A DNA stretch of 59,112 nt from Liolophura sinensis (Eukaryota > Mollusca > Polyplacophora > Chitonida > Chitonidae). The stretch covers positions 1 through 59,112 of the forward strand of contig NW_027018199.1 in assembly GCF_032854445.1 (NCBI RefSeq), read 5' to 3'. Made by a program: the position numbers and the translations under genes. Each line of letters starts with the position of its first letter. Within the stretch, counting starts at the first letter, position 1. The notes under the pieces are model-generated. The model did no database searches, was not told where the DNA came from, and saw only the letters and a list, made by a program, of their open reading frames with translations. Positions 36,808 to 49,776 of this stretch are shown piece by piece.

Positions 36808-38450
36808 GTGACGAGAAATCGAATGGTGCAATCCGCGTTTTTCTCCGACCAATACTTTTGGCTGTAGCGACAATTGAATGATCATTTATGTCATTATCAC
36901 GTGCGCAGCAACAGCTCTTACTCCATGGAAACCAGGGAAACTTGCAAATTTGCAACAGCTGCCGATGCCTGGCTCAATTCCGCATCTTTTGGCACCTTAC
37001 TGAAGTGGGTCAGTGTTCAGTTGTACTTTTTACAGCAGACTGTATCAAGTACCTTGTGTTTTTCATGGACAAATGGTGTGGTTTTTCTACACGTAGATAA
37101 AGACATTGAGATTGTCTTGGACTTAGAAGTGTGTGAGTTAAATGGGCTTAGCCGAAAGATTTGAGGTCTTCTGGGCTACCGAAGGGCACATAACTTATAG
37201 TCAAAAGATGAATATAGTAATGACCAGTCGCAATTGTACAGAGTACAGTGTAGCCGATTTCAATTAACAAAAAGACCAGGCAAAAATGCAAAAGTGGAAA
37301 AACTGTTCCAGTGCTGCTGGTAAGAGACTAATCCGACGTATTTTGTGACGAGAAATCGAATGGTGCAAACCGCGTTGCTCTCCGACCAATACTTTTGGCT
37401 GTAGTGACAATTGAATGATCATTTATGTCATAATCACATGCCCAGCAACGGATCTTACTCCATGGAAACCAGGGATATTTGCAATTTTTTAACAGCTGCC
37501 GATGCCTGGCCCAATTCCGCATCTTTTGGCACCTTATAAATGTGGATCAGTGTTAAGTTGTACTTTTTACAGCAGACTGTATCAAGTACCTTGTGTTTTT
37601 TATGTACAAATGGTCTGGTTTTTCTACACGTAGATAAAGACATTGAGATTGTCTTGGACTTAGAAGTAAGACAATTGCTGGGTGAGTTAAATGGGCTTGG
37701 CCCAAAGATTTCAGGTCTTCTGGGCTACCTAAGGGCACATTACTTATAGTCAAAAGTTGAATATAGTAATGACCAGTCGCTATTGTTACAACTGAACAGA
37801 TCGAACAAATCGAATGGTGCAAACCGCGATGCTCTCCGACCAATACTTTTGGCTGTAGCGACAATTGAATGATCATTTATGTCATAATCACGTGCCCAGC
37901 AACGGCTCTTACTCCATGGAAACCAGGGAAATTTGCAATTTTTCAACAGCTGCCGATGCCTGGCTCAATTCCGCATCTTTTGGCACCTTACTGAAGTGGG
38001 TCAGTGTTCAGTTGTACTTTTTACAGCAGACTGTATCAAGCACCTTGTGTTTTTTATGTACAAATGGTCTGGTTTTTCTACACGTAGATAAAGACATTGA
38101 GATTGTCTTGGACTTAGAAGTAAGACAATTGCTGGGTGAGTTAAATGGGCTTGGCCCAAAGATTTGACGTCTTCTGGGCTACCGAAGGGCACATAGCATA
38201 TAGTCAAAAGTTGAATATAGTAATGACCAGTCGCGATTGTACAGAGTACAGTGTAGCCGATCTCAATTAAAAAAATGACGAGGCAAAAAATTGAAAAGTG
38301 GAAAAACTGTTCCAGTGCTGCTGGTAAGAGGCTAATCCGACGTATTTTGTGACGAGAAATCGAATGGTGCAAACCGCGTTGCTCTCCGACCAATACTTTT
38401 GGCTGTAGCGACAATTGAATGATCATTGATGTCATAATCACGTGCCCAGC
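36808..38450 (+). repeat. Seven-monomer-spaced block B, first copy (units 68-71 start)
   Basis: Pairs with 40546-42187 at 3737-3738 bp. It includes two fossil indels: a 12-bp deletion in GAAGT-GTGTGAG (37131) and the deletion/insertion junction at 37781-37806. Other shared markers are AATCCGCGTTTTTCTCC, GTCATTATCACG, CAACAGCTCTTAC, TCATGGACAAATGG, AAAAGATGAATATAG, AACGGATCTTAC, CTACCTAAGGG, GATCTCAATTAAAAAAATGACG and GGCAAAAAATTGAAAAG. Confidence 0.85.
37781..37806 (+). other. Deletion junction with novel filler sequence
   Basis: After GACCAGTCGC the normal monomer end and the next unit start are missing (about 94 bp net). They are replaced by about 25 bases beginning TATTGTTACAACTG and ending GATCGAAC, which rejoin the next unit at AAATCGAATGG. 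The filler is not a simple piece of the monomer, though its first bases overlap the CGCTATTGTAC variant seen at 52953 and 57897. An identical junction with one substitution lies at 41519-41544. Confidence 0.7.
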
Positions 38451-40545
38451 AACGGCTCTTACTCCATGGAAACCAGGGATATTTGCAATTTTTCAACAGC
38501 TGCCGATGCCTGGCCTAATTCCGCATCTATTGGCACCTTATAAATGTGGGTCAGTGTTTAGTTGTACTTTTTACAGCAGACTGTATCAAGTACCTTGTGT
38601 TTTTTATGTACAAATGGTCTGGTTTTTCTACACGTAGATAAAGACATTGAGATTGTCTTGGACTTAGAAGTAAGACATTTGCTGGGTGAGTTAAATGGGC
38701 TTGGCCCAAAGATTTCAGGTCTTCTGGGCTACCGAAGGGCACATAACTTATAGTCAAAAGTTGAATATAGTAATGACCAGTCGCGATTGTACAGAGTACA
38801 GTGTAGCCGATTTCAATTAACAAAAAGACCAGGTAAAAATGCAAAAGTGGAAAAACTGTTTCAGTGCTGCTGGTAAGAGGCTAATCCGACGTATTTTGTG
38901 ACGAAAAATCGAATGGTGCAATCCGCGTTGCTCTCCGACCAATACTTTTGGCTGTAGTGACAATTGAATGATCATTTATGTCATAATCACGTGCGTAGCA
39001 ACGGCTCTTACTCCATGGAAACCAGGAAAATTTGCAATTTTTCAACAGCTGCCGATGCCTGGCTCAATTCCGCATCTTTTGGCACCTTACTGAAGTGGGT
39101 CAGTGTTCAGTTGTACTTTTTACAGCAGACTGTATCAAGTACCTTGTGTTTTTCATGTACAAATGGTGTGGTTTTTCTACACGTAGATAAAGACATTGAG
39201 ATTGTCTTGGACTTAGAAGTAAGACAATTGCTGGGTGAGTTAAATGGGCTTAGCCCAAAGATTTGCCGTCTTCTGGGCTACCGAAGGGCACATAACTTAT
39301 AGTCAAATGTTGAATATAGTAATGACCAGTCGCGATTGTACAGAGTACAGTGTAGCCGGTTTCAATTAACAAAAAGACCAGGTAAAAATGCAAAAGTTGA
39401 AAAACTGTTCCAGTGCTACTAGTAAGAGGCTAATCCGACGTATTTTGTGACGAGAAATCGAATGGTGCAATCCGCGTTGCTTTCCTACCAATACTTTTGG
39501 CTGTAGCGACAATTCAATGATCATTTATGTCATAATCACGTGCGTAGAAACGGCTCTTACTCCATGGAAACCAGGGATATTTGCAATTTTTTAACAGCTG
39601 CCGATGCCTGGCCCAATTCCGCATCTTTTGGCACTTTATAAATGTGGGTCAGTGTTTAGTTGTACTTTTTTACAGCAGACTGTATCAAGTACCTTGTGTT
39701 TTTTATGTACAAATGGTGTGGTTTTTCTACACGTAGATAAAGACATTGAGATTGTCTTGCACTTAGAAGTAAGACAATTGCTGGGTGAGTTAAATGGGCT
39801 TAGCCCAAAGAATTGACGTCTTCTGTGCTTCCGAAGGGCACAGAACTTATAGTCAAAAGTTGAATATAGTAATGACCAGTCGCGATTGTACAGAGTACAG
39901 TGTAGCCGATTTCAATTAACAAAAAGACCAGGCAAAAATGCAAAAGTGGAAAAACTGTTCCAGTGCTACTAGTAAGAGGCTAATCCGACGTATTTTGTGA
40001 CGAGAAATCGAATGGTGCAAACCGCGTTGCTCTCCGACCAATACTTTTGGCTGTAGTGACAATTGAATGATCATTGATGTCATAATCACGTGCCCAGCAA
40101 CGGCTCTTACTCCATGGAAACCAGGGATATTTGCAATTTTTTAACAGCTGCCGATGCCTGGCTCAATTCCGCTTCTTTTGGCACCTTACTGAAGTGGGTC
40201 AGTGTTCAGTTGTACTTTTTACAGCAGACTGTATCAAGTACCTTGTGTTTTTCACGTACAAATGGTGTGGTTTTTCTACACGTAGATAAAGACATTGAGA
40301 TTGTCTTGCACTTAGAAGTAAGGCAATTGCTGGGTGAGTTAAATGGGCTTAGCCCAAAGATTTGAGGTCTTCTGGGCTACCGAAGGGCACATAACGTATA
40401 GTCAAAAGTTGAATATAGTAATGACCAGTCGCGATTGTACAGAGTACAGTGTAGCCGGTTTCAATTTACAAAAAGACCAGGCAAAAATGCAAAAGTGGAA
40501 AAACTGTTCCAGTGCTGCTGGCAAGAGGCTAATCCGACGTATTTT

Positions 40546-42187
40546 GTGACGAGAAATCGAATGGTGCAATCCGCGTTTTTCTCCGACCAATACTTTTGGC
40601 TGTAGCGACAATTGAATGATCATTTATGTCATTATCACGTGCGTAGCAACAGCTCTTACTCCATGGAAACCAGGGAAATTTGCAAATTTTCAACAGCTGC
40701 CGATGCCTGGCTCAATTCCGCATCTTTTGGCACCTTACTGAAGTGGGTCAGTGTTCAGTTGTACTTTTTACAGCAGACTGTATCAAGTACCTTTTGTTTT
40801 TCATGGACAAATGGTGTGGTTTTTCTACACGTAGATAAAGACATTGAGATTGTCTTGGACTTAGAAGTGTGTGAGTTAAATGGGCTTAGCCGAAAGATTT
40901 GAGGTCTTCTGGGCTACCGAAGGGCACATAACTTATAGTCAAAAGATGAATATAGTAATGACCAGTCGCAATTGTACAGAGTACAGTGTAGCCGATTTCA
41001 ATTAAAAAAAAGACCAGGTAAAAATGCAAAAGTGGAAAAACTGTTCCAGTGCTGCTGGTAAGAGACTAATCCGACGTATTTTGTGACGAGAAATCGAATG
41101 GTGCAAACCGCGTTGCTCTCCGACCAATACTTTTGGCTGTAGTGACAATTGAATGATCATTTATGTCATAATCACATGCCCAGCAACGGATCTTACTCCA
41201 TGGAAACCAGGGATATTTGCAATTTTTTAACAGCTGCCGATGCCTGGCCCAATTCCGCATCTTTTGGCACCTTATAAATGTGGGTCAGTGTTAAGTTGTA
41301 CTTTTTACAGCAGACTGTATCAAGTACCTTGTTTTTTTTATGTACAAATGGTCTGGTTTTTCTACACGTAGATAAAGACATTGAGATTGTCTTAGATTTC
41401 GAAGTAAGACAATTCCTGGGTGAGTTAAATGGGCTTGGCCCAAAGATTTCAGGTCTTCTGGGCTACCTAAGGGAACATTACTTATAGTCAAAAGTTGAAT
41501 ATAGTAATGACCAGTCGCTATTGTTACAACTGAACACATCGAACAAATCGAATGGTGCAAACCGCGATGCTCTCCGACCAATACTTTTGGCTGTAGCGAC
41601 AATTGAATGATCATTTATGTCATAATCACGTGCGTAGCAACGGCTCTTACTCCATGGAAACCAGGGAAATTTGCAATTTTTCAACAGCTGCCGATGCCTG
41701 GCTAAATTCCGCATCTTTTGGCACCTTACTGAAGTGGGTCAGTGTTCAGTTGTACTTTTACATCAGACTGTATCAAGTACCTTTTGTTTTTTATGTACAA
41801 ATGGTCTGGTTTTTCTACACGTAGATAAAGACATTGAGATTGTCTTGGACTTAGAAGTAAGGCAGTTGCTGGGTGAGTTAAATGGGCTTGGCCCAAAGAT
41901 TTGACGTCTTCTGGGCTACCGAAGGGCACATAGCATATAGTCAAAAGTTAAATATAGTAATGACCAGTCGCGATTGTACAGAGTACAGTGTAGCCGATCT
42001 CAATTAAAAAAATGACGAGGCAAAAAATTGAAAAGTGGAAAAACTGTTCCAGTGCTGCTGATAAGAGGCTAATCCGACGTATTTTGTGACGAGAAATCGA
42101 ATGGTGCAAACCGCTTTGCTCTCCGACCAATACTTTTGGCTGTAGCGACAATTGAATGATCATTGATGTCATAATCACATTCCCAGC
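40546..42187 (+). repeat. Seven-monomer-spaced block B, second copy (units 75-78 start)
   Basis: This copy carries the same two indels, at 40868-40872 and 41519-41544. It differs by scattered substitutions and one small indel, for example CTTAGATTTCGAAG, CAATTCCTGGG and a TACATCAG change near 41760. Because indels of this kind rarely recur independently, the two copies are certain to share ancestry. Confidence 0.85.
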
Positions 42188-45100
42188 AACGGCTCTTACT
42201 CCATGGAAACCAGGGAAATTCGCAAATTTTCAACAGCTGCCGATGCCTGGCCCAATTCCGCATCTTTTGGCACCTTATAAATGTGGGTCAGTGTTTAGTT
42301 GTACTTTTTACAGCAGACTGTATCAAGTACCTTGTGTTTTTTATGTACAAATGGTGTGGTTTTTCTACACGTAGATAAAGACATTGAGATTGTCTTGCAC
42401 TTAGAAGTAAGACAATTGCTGGGTGAGTTAAATGGGCTTGGCCCAAAGATTTCAGGTCTTCTGGGCTACCAAAGGGCACATAACTTATAGTCAAAAGTTG
42501 AATATAGTAATAACCAGTCGCGATTGTACAGAGTACTGTGTAGCCGATTTCAAATAACAAAAAGACCAGGCAAAAATGCAAAAGTGGAAAAACTGTTCCA
42601 GTGCTACTAGTAAGAGGCTAATCCGACGTATTTTGTGACGAGAAATTGAATGGTGCAAACCGCGTTTTTCTCCGACCAATACTTTTGGCTGTAGCGACAA
42701 TTAAATGATCATTTATGTCATAATCACGTGCGTAGCAACGGCTCTTACTCCATGGAAACCAGGGAAATTTGCAATTTTTCAACAGCTGCCGATGCCTGGC
42801 TCAATTCCGCATCTTTTGGCACCTTACTGAAGTGGGTCAGTGTTTAGTTGTACTTTTTACAGCAGACTGTATCAAGTACCTTGTGCTTTTTACGTACAAA
42901 TGGTCTGGTTTTTCTACACGTAGATAAAGACATTGAGATTGTCTTGGACTTAGAAGTAAGACAATTGCTGGGTGAGTTAAATGGGCTTGGCCCAAAGATT
43001 TGACGTCTTCTGGGCTACCGAAGGGCACATAACCTATAGTCAAAAGTTGAATATAGTAATGACCAGTCGCGATTGTACAGAGTACAGTGTAGCCGATCTC
43101 AATTAAAAAAATGACGGGGCAAAAAATTGAAAATTGGAAAAACTGTTCCAGTGCTGCTGGTAAGAGGCTAATCCGACGTATTTTGTGACGAGAAATCGAA
43201 TGGTGCAAACCGCGTTGCTCTCCGACCAATACTTTTGGCTGTAGCGACAATTGAATGATCATTTATGTCATAATCACGTGCCCAGCAACGGCTCTTACTC
43301 CATGGAAACCAGGGAAATTTGCAATTTTTGAACAGCTGCCGATGCCTGGCTCAATTCCGCATCTTTTGGCACCTTACTGAAGTGGGTCAGTGTTCAGTTG
43401 TACTTTTTACAGCAGACTGTATCAAGTACCTTGTGTTTTTCATGTACAAATGGTGTGGTTTTTCTACACGTAGATAAAGACATTGAGATTGTCTTGCACT
43501 TAGAAGTAAGGCAATTGCTGGGTGAGTTAAATGGGCTTGGCCCAAAGATTTGACGTCTTCTGGTCTACCGAAGGGCACATAACATATAGTCAAAAGTTAA
43601 ATATATAATGACCAGTCGCGATTGTACAGAGTACAGTGTAGCCGATTTCAATTAACAAAAGGACCAGGCAAAAATGCAAAAGTGGAAAAACTGTTTCAGT
43701 GCTGCTGGTAAGAGGCTAATCCGACGTGTTTTCTGACGAGAAATCGAATGGTGCAAACCGCGTTGCTCTCCGACCAATACTTTTGGCTGTAGCGATAATT
43801 GAATGATCATTGATGTCATAATCACGTGCCCAGCAACGGCTCTTACTCCATGGAAACCAGGGAAATTGGCAATTTTTCAACAGCTGCCGATGCCTGTCTC
43901 AATTCCGCATCTTTTGGCACCTTACTGAAGTGGGTCAGTGTTCAGTTGTACTTTTTACAGCAGACTGTATCAAGTACCTTTTGTTTTTTATGTACAAATG
44001 GTCTGGTTTTTCTACACGTAGATAAAGACATTGAGATTGTCTTGGACTTAGAAGTAAGGCAATTGCTGGGTGAGTTAAATGGGCTTGGCCCAAAGATTTG
44101 ACGTCCTCTGGGCTACCGAAGGGCACATAGCATATAGTCAAAAGTTAAATATAGTAATGACCAGTCGCGATTGTACAGAGTACAGTGTAGCCGATCTCAA
44201 TTAAAAAAATGACGAGGCAAAAAATTGAAAAGTGGAAAAACTGTTCCAGTGCTGCTGATAAGAGGCTAATCCGACGTATTTTGTGACGAGAAATCGAATG
44301 GTGCAAACCGCTTTGCTCTCCGACCAATACTTTTGGCTGTAGCGACAATTGAATGATCATTGATGTCATAATCACATTCCCAGCAACGGCTCTTACTCCA
44401 TGGAAACCAGGGAAATTTGCAAATTTTCAACAGCTGCCGATGCCTGGCCCAATTCCGCATCTTTTGGCACCTTATAAATGTGGGTCAGTGTTTAGTTGTA
44501 CTTTTTACAGCAGACTGTATCAAGTACCTTGTGTTTTTTATGTACAAATGGTGTGGTTTTTCTACACGTAGATAAAGACATTGAGATTGTCTTGCACTTA
44601 GAAGTAAGACAATTGCTGGGTGAGTTAAATGGGCTTGGCCCAAAGATTTCAGGTCTTCTGGGCTACCAAAGGGCACATAACTTATAGTCAAAAGTTGAAT
44701 ATAGTAATAACCAGTCGCGATTGTACAGAGTACAGTGTAGCCGATTTCAAATAACAAAAAGACCAGGCAAAAATGCAAAAGTGGAAAAACTGTTCCAGTG
44801 CTACTAGTAAGAGGCTAATCCGACGTATTTTGTGACGAGAAATTGAATGGTGCAAACCGCGTTTTTCTCCGACCAATACTTTTGGCTGTAGCGACAATTA
44901 AATGATCATTTATGTCATAATCACGTGCGTAGCAACGGCTCTTACTCCATGGAAACCAGGGAAATTTGCAATTTTTCAACAGCTGCCGATGCCTGGCTCA
45001 ATTCCGCATCTTTTGGCACCTTACTGAAGTGGGTCAGTGTTTAGTTGTACTTTTTACAGCAGACTGTATCAAGTACCTTGTGTTTTTTACGTACAAATGG

Positions 45101-46050
45101 TGTGGTTTTTCTACACGTAGATAAAGACATTGAGATTGTCTTGGACTTAGAAGTAAGACAATTGCTGGGTGAGTTAAATGGGCTTGGCCCAAAGATTTGA
45201 CGTCTTCTGGGCTACCGAAGGGCACATAACCTATTGTCAAAAGTTGAATATAGTAATGACCAGTCGCGATTGTACAGAGTACAGTGTAGCCGATCTCAAT
45301 TAAAAAAATGACGGGGCAAAAAATTGAAAAGTGGAAAAACTGTTCCAGTGCTGCTGGTAAGAGGCTAATCCGACGTATTTTGTGACGAGAAATCGAATGG
45401 TGCAAACCGCGTTGCTCTCCGACCAATACTTTTGGCTGTAGCGACAATTGAATGATCATTTATGTCATAATCACGTGCCCAGCAACGGCTCTTACTCCAT
45501 GGAAACCAGGGAAATTTGCAATTTTTGAACAGCTGCCGATGCCTGGCTCAATTCCGCATCTTTTGGCACCTTACTGAAGTGGGTCAGTGTTCAGTTGTAC
45601 TTTTTACAGCAGACTGTATCAAGTACCTTGTGTTTTTCATGTACAAATGGTGTGGTTTTTCTACACGTAGATAAAGACATTGAGATTGTCTTGCACTTAG
45701 AAGTAAGGCAATTGCTGGGTGAGTTAAATGGGCTTGGCCCAAAGATTTGACGTCTTCTGGTCTACCGAAGGGCACATAACATATAGTCAAAAGTTGAATA
45801 TATAATGACCAGTCGCGATTGTACAGAGTACAGTGTAGCCGATTTCAATTAACAAAAGGACCAGGCAAAAATGCAAAAGTGGAAAAACTGTTTCAGTGCT
45901 GCTGGTAAGAGGCTAATCCGACGTGTTTTCTGACGAGAAATCGAATGGTGCAAACCGCGTTGCTCTCCGACCAATACTTTTGGCTGTAGCGATAATTGAA
46001 TGATCATTGATGTCATAATCACGTGCCCAGCAACGGCTCTTACTCCATGG
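41780..46050 (+). repeat. Four-monomer tandem higher-order repeat (late unit 77 to early unit 81, then to early unit 85)
   Basis: Starts 42086, 42635, 43185 and 43733 pair with 44283, 44832, 45382 and 45930 at exactly 2197 bp. Private markers in both copies are CACATTCCCAGC, GTAATAACCAG, GAAATTGAATGG, ATTTTTGAACAGC, CTTCTGGTCTACCG, ATATATAATGACC (3-bp loss) and GACGTGTTTTCTGACG. The copies meet inside unit 81 between about 43830 and 43980 and end inside unit 85 near 46050, where GGGATATTTGC replaces the GGGAAATTGGC of unit 81. Few differences separate them (for example CTTGTGCTTTTTACG against CTTGTGTTTTTTACG), so the duplication is recent. Confidence 0.88.
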
Positions 46051-46479
46051 AAACCAGGGATATTTGCAATTTTTCAACAGTTGCCGATGCCTGGCCAAAT
46101 TCCGCATCTTTTGGCACCTTATAAATGTGGGTCAGTGTTTAGTTGTACTTTTTACAGCAGACTGTATCAAGTACCTTGTGTTTTTTATGTACAAATGGTG
46201 TGGTTTTTCTACACGTAGATAAAGACATTGAGATTGTCTTGGACTTAGAAGTAAGACATTTGCTGGGTGAGTTAAATGGGCTTAGCCCAAAGATTTCAGG
46301 TCTTCTGGGCTACCGAAGGGCACATAACTTATAGTCAAAAGTTGAATATAGTAATGACCAGTCGCGATTGTACAGAGTACAGTGTAGCCGGTTTCAATTA
46401 ACAAAAAGACCAGGTAAAAATGCAAAAGTGGAAAAACTGTTCCAGTGCTACTAGTAAGAGGCTAATCCGACGTATTTTG

Positions 46480-47027
46480 TGACGAAAAATTGAATGGTGC
46501 AAACCGCGTTTTTCTCCCACCAATACTTTTGGCTGTAGCGACAACTGAATGATCATTTATGCCATAATCACGTGCGTAGCAACGGCTCTTACTCCATGGA
46601 AACCAGGGAAATTTGCAATTTTTCAACAGCTGCCGATGCCTGGCTCAATTCCGCATCTTTTGGCACCTTACTGAAGTGGGTCAGTGTTCAGTTGTACTTT
46701 TTACAGCAGATTGTATCAAGTACCTTGTGTTTTTTATGTACAAATGGTCTGGTTTTTCTACACGTAGATAAAGACATTGAGATTGTCTTCGACTTAGAAG
46801 TAAGACAATTGCTGGGTGAGTTAAATGGGCTTGGCCCAAAGATTTGACGTCTTCTGGGCTACCGAAGGGCACATAGCATATGGTCAAAAGTTGAATATAG
46901 TAATGACCAGTCGCGATTGTACAGAGTACAGTGTAGCCAATCTCAATTAAAAAAATGACCAGGCAAAAATGCAAAAGTGGAAAAACTGTTCCAGTGCTGC
47001 TGGTAAGAGGCTAATCCGACGTATTTT
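46480..47027 (+). repeat. Unit 86, dispersed subtype with AATTGAATGG start
   Basis: Units 46479, 49777 and 54167 share GCGTTTTTCTCCCACC, GACAACTGAATG, GCAGATTGTATC, CATAGCATATGGTC and ATCTCAATTAAAAAA. The first two also share the preceding GACGAAAAATTGAATGG. Spacings are 3298 bp (6 units) and 4390 bp (8 units), so the subtype anchors the block copies of the last 13 kb. Confidence 0.65.
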
Positions 47028-47339
47028 GTGACGAGAAATCGAATGGTGCAATCCGCGTTTTTCTCCGACCAATACTTTTGGCTGTAGCGACAATTAAATG
47101 ATCATTTATGTCATAATCACGTGCGTAGCAACGGCTCTTACTCCATGGAAACCAGGGAAATTTGCAATTTTTCAACAGCTGCCGATGCCTGGCTCAATTC
47201 CGCATCTTTTGGCACCTTACTGAAGTGGTTCAGTGTTCAGTTGTACTTTTTACAGCAGACTGTATCAAGTACCTTGTGTTTTTTATGTACAAATGGTGTG
47301 GTTTTTCTACACGTAGATAAAGACATTGAGATTGTCTTG

Positions 47340-49110
47340 CACTTAGAGGTAAGGCAATTGCTGGGTGAGTTAAATGGGCTTAGCCCAAAGATTTCAGGTC
47401 TTCTGGGCTACCGAAGGGCACATAACTTATAGTCAAAAGTTGAATATAGTAATCACCAGTCGCGATTGTACAGAGTACAGTGTAGCCCGTTTTCAATTAA
47501 CAAAAAGACCGGGCAAAAATGCAAAAGTGGAAAAACTGTTCCAGTGCTACTAGTAACAAGCTAATCCGACGTATTTTGTGACGAGAAATCGAATGGTGCA
47601 ATCCGCGTTGCTCTCCGACCAATACTTTTGGCTGTAGCGACAATTGAATGATCATTTATGTCATAATCACGTGCGTAGCAACGGCTCTTACTCCATGGAA
47701 ACCAGGGAAATTTGCAATTTTTCAACAGCTGCCGATGCCTGGCTCAATTCCGCATCTTTTGGCACCTTACTGAAGTGGGTCAGTGTTCAGTTGTACTTTT
47801 TACAGCAGACTGTATCAAGTACCTTGTGTTTTTCATGTACAAATGGTCTGGTTTTTCTACACGTAGATAAAGACATTGAGATTGTCTTCGACTTAGAAGT
47901 AAGGCAATTGCTGGGTGAGTTAAATGGGCTTAGCCCAAACATTTGACGTCTTCTGGGCTACCGAAGGGCACATAACATATAGTCAAAAGTTGAATACAGT
48001 AATGACCAGTCGCGATGGTACATAGTACAGCGTAGCCGTTTTCAATTAACAAAAAGACCAGGCAAAAATGCAAAATTGGAAAAATTGTTCCAGTGCTGCT
48101 GGTAAGAGGCTAATCCGGCGTATTTTGTGACGACAATTCGAATGGTGCAATCCGCGTTGCTCTCCGACCAATACTTTTGGCTGTAGTGACAATTGAATAA
48201 TCAATTATGTCATAATCACGTGCACAGCAACGGATCTTACTCCATGGAAACCAGGGAAATTTGCAATTTTTCAACAGCTGCCGATACCTGGCTCAATTCC
48301 GCATCTTTTGGCACCTTACTGAAGTGGGTCAGTGTTCAGTTGTACTTTTTACAGCAGACTGTATCAAGTACCTTTTGTTTTTTATGTACAAATGGTGTGG
48401 TTTTTCTACACGTAGATAAAGACATTGAGATTGTCTTGGATTTAGAAGTAAGACAATTGCTGGGAGAGTTAAATGGGCTTAACCCAAAGATTTGACGTCT
48501 TCTGGGCTACCGAAGGGCAAATAACATATAGTCAAAAGATGAATATAGTAATGACCAGTCGCGATGGTACATAGTACAGTGTAGCCGATTTCAATTAACA
48601 AAAAGACCAGGGAAAAATGCAAAAGTGGAATAACTGTTCCAGTGCTGCTGGTAAGAGGCTAATCCGACGAATTTTGTGACGACAAATCGAATGGTGCAAA
48701 CCGCGTTGCTCTCCGACCAATACTTTTGGCTGTTGTGACAATTGAATGATCATTTATGTCATAATCACGTGCGTAGCAACGGCTCTTACTCCATGGAAAC
48801 CAGGGAAATTTGCAATTTTTCAACAGCTGCCGATACCTGGCTCAATTCCGCATCTTTTGGCACCTTATTCATGTGGGTCTGTGGTCAGTTGTACTTTTTA
48901 CAGCAGACTGTATCAAGTACCTTGTGTTTTTCATGTACAAATGGTGCGGTTTTTCTACACGTAGATAAAGACATTGAGATTGTCTTGCACTTAGAAGTAA
49001 GGCAATTGCTGGTTGAGTTAAATGCGCTTAGCCCAAAGATTTGACGTCTTCTAGGCTACCGAAGGGCACATAACATATATTCAAAAGTTGAATATAGTAA
49101 TGACCAGTCG
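47340..49110 (+). repeat. Copied block, partner 10.43 kb downstream (late unit 87 to unit 90 start)
   Basis: Pairs with 57775-59108 at 10433-10435 bp (19 monomers). Shared markers are CTTAGAGGTAAGG (47343 and 57777), TACAGCGTAGCCGTTTTC, CCTTTTGTTTTTTATG, CTGGGAGAGTTAAATG, GGGCTTAACCC, GGGCAAATAAC and AAAAGATGAATATAG. The partner runs off the window end, so its true length is unknown. Confidence 0.7.
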
Positions 49111-49776
49111 CGATGGTACATAGTACAGTGTAGCCGATTTCAATTAACAAAAAGACCGGGCAAAAATGCAAAAGTGGAAAAACTGTTCCAGTGCTGCTGG
49201 TAAGAGGCTAATCCGACGTATTTTGTGACGACAAATCGAATGGTGCAAACCGCGTTGCTCTCCGAACAATACTTTTGGCTGTAGTGACAATTGAATGATC
49301 ATTTATGTCATAATCACGTGCCCAGCAACGGCTCTTACTCCATGGAAACCAGGGAAATTTGCAATTTTTCAACAGCTGCCGATACCTGGCTTAATTCCGC
49401 ATCTTTTGGCACCTTATTCATGTGGGTCTGTGGTCAGTTGTACTTTTTACAGCAGACTGTATCAAGTACCTTGTGTTTTTTATGTACAAATGGTCTGGTT
49501 TTTCTACACGTAGATAAAGACATTGAGATTGTCTTGGACTTAGAAGTAAGACATTTGCTGGGTGAGTTAAATGGGCTTTGCCCAAAGATTTCAGGTCTTC
49601 TGGGCTACCGAAGGGCACATAACTTATAGTCAAAAGTTGAATATAGTAATGACCAGTCGCGATTGTACAGAGTACAGTGTAGCCGGTTTCAATTAACAAA
49701 AAGACCCAGGTAAAAATGCAAAAGTGGAAAAACTGTTCCAGTGCTTACTAGTAAGAGGGCTAATCCGACGTATTTT

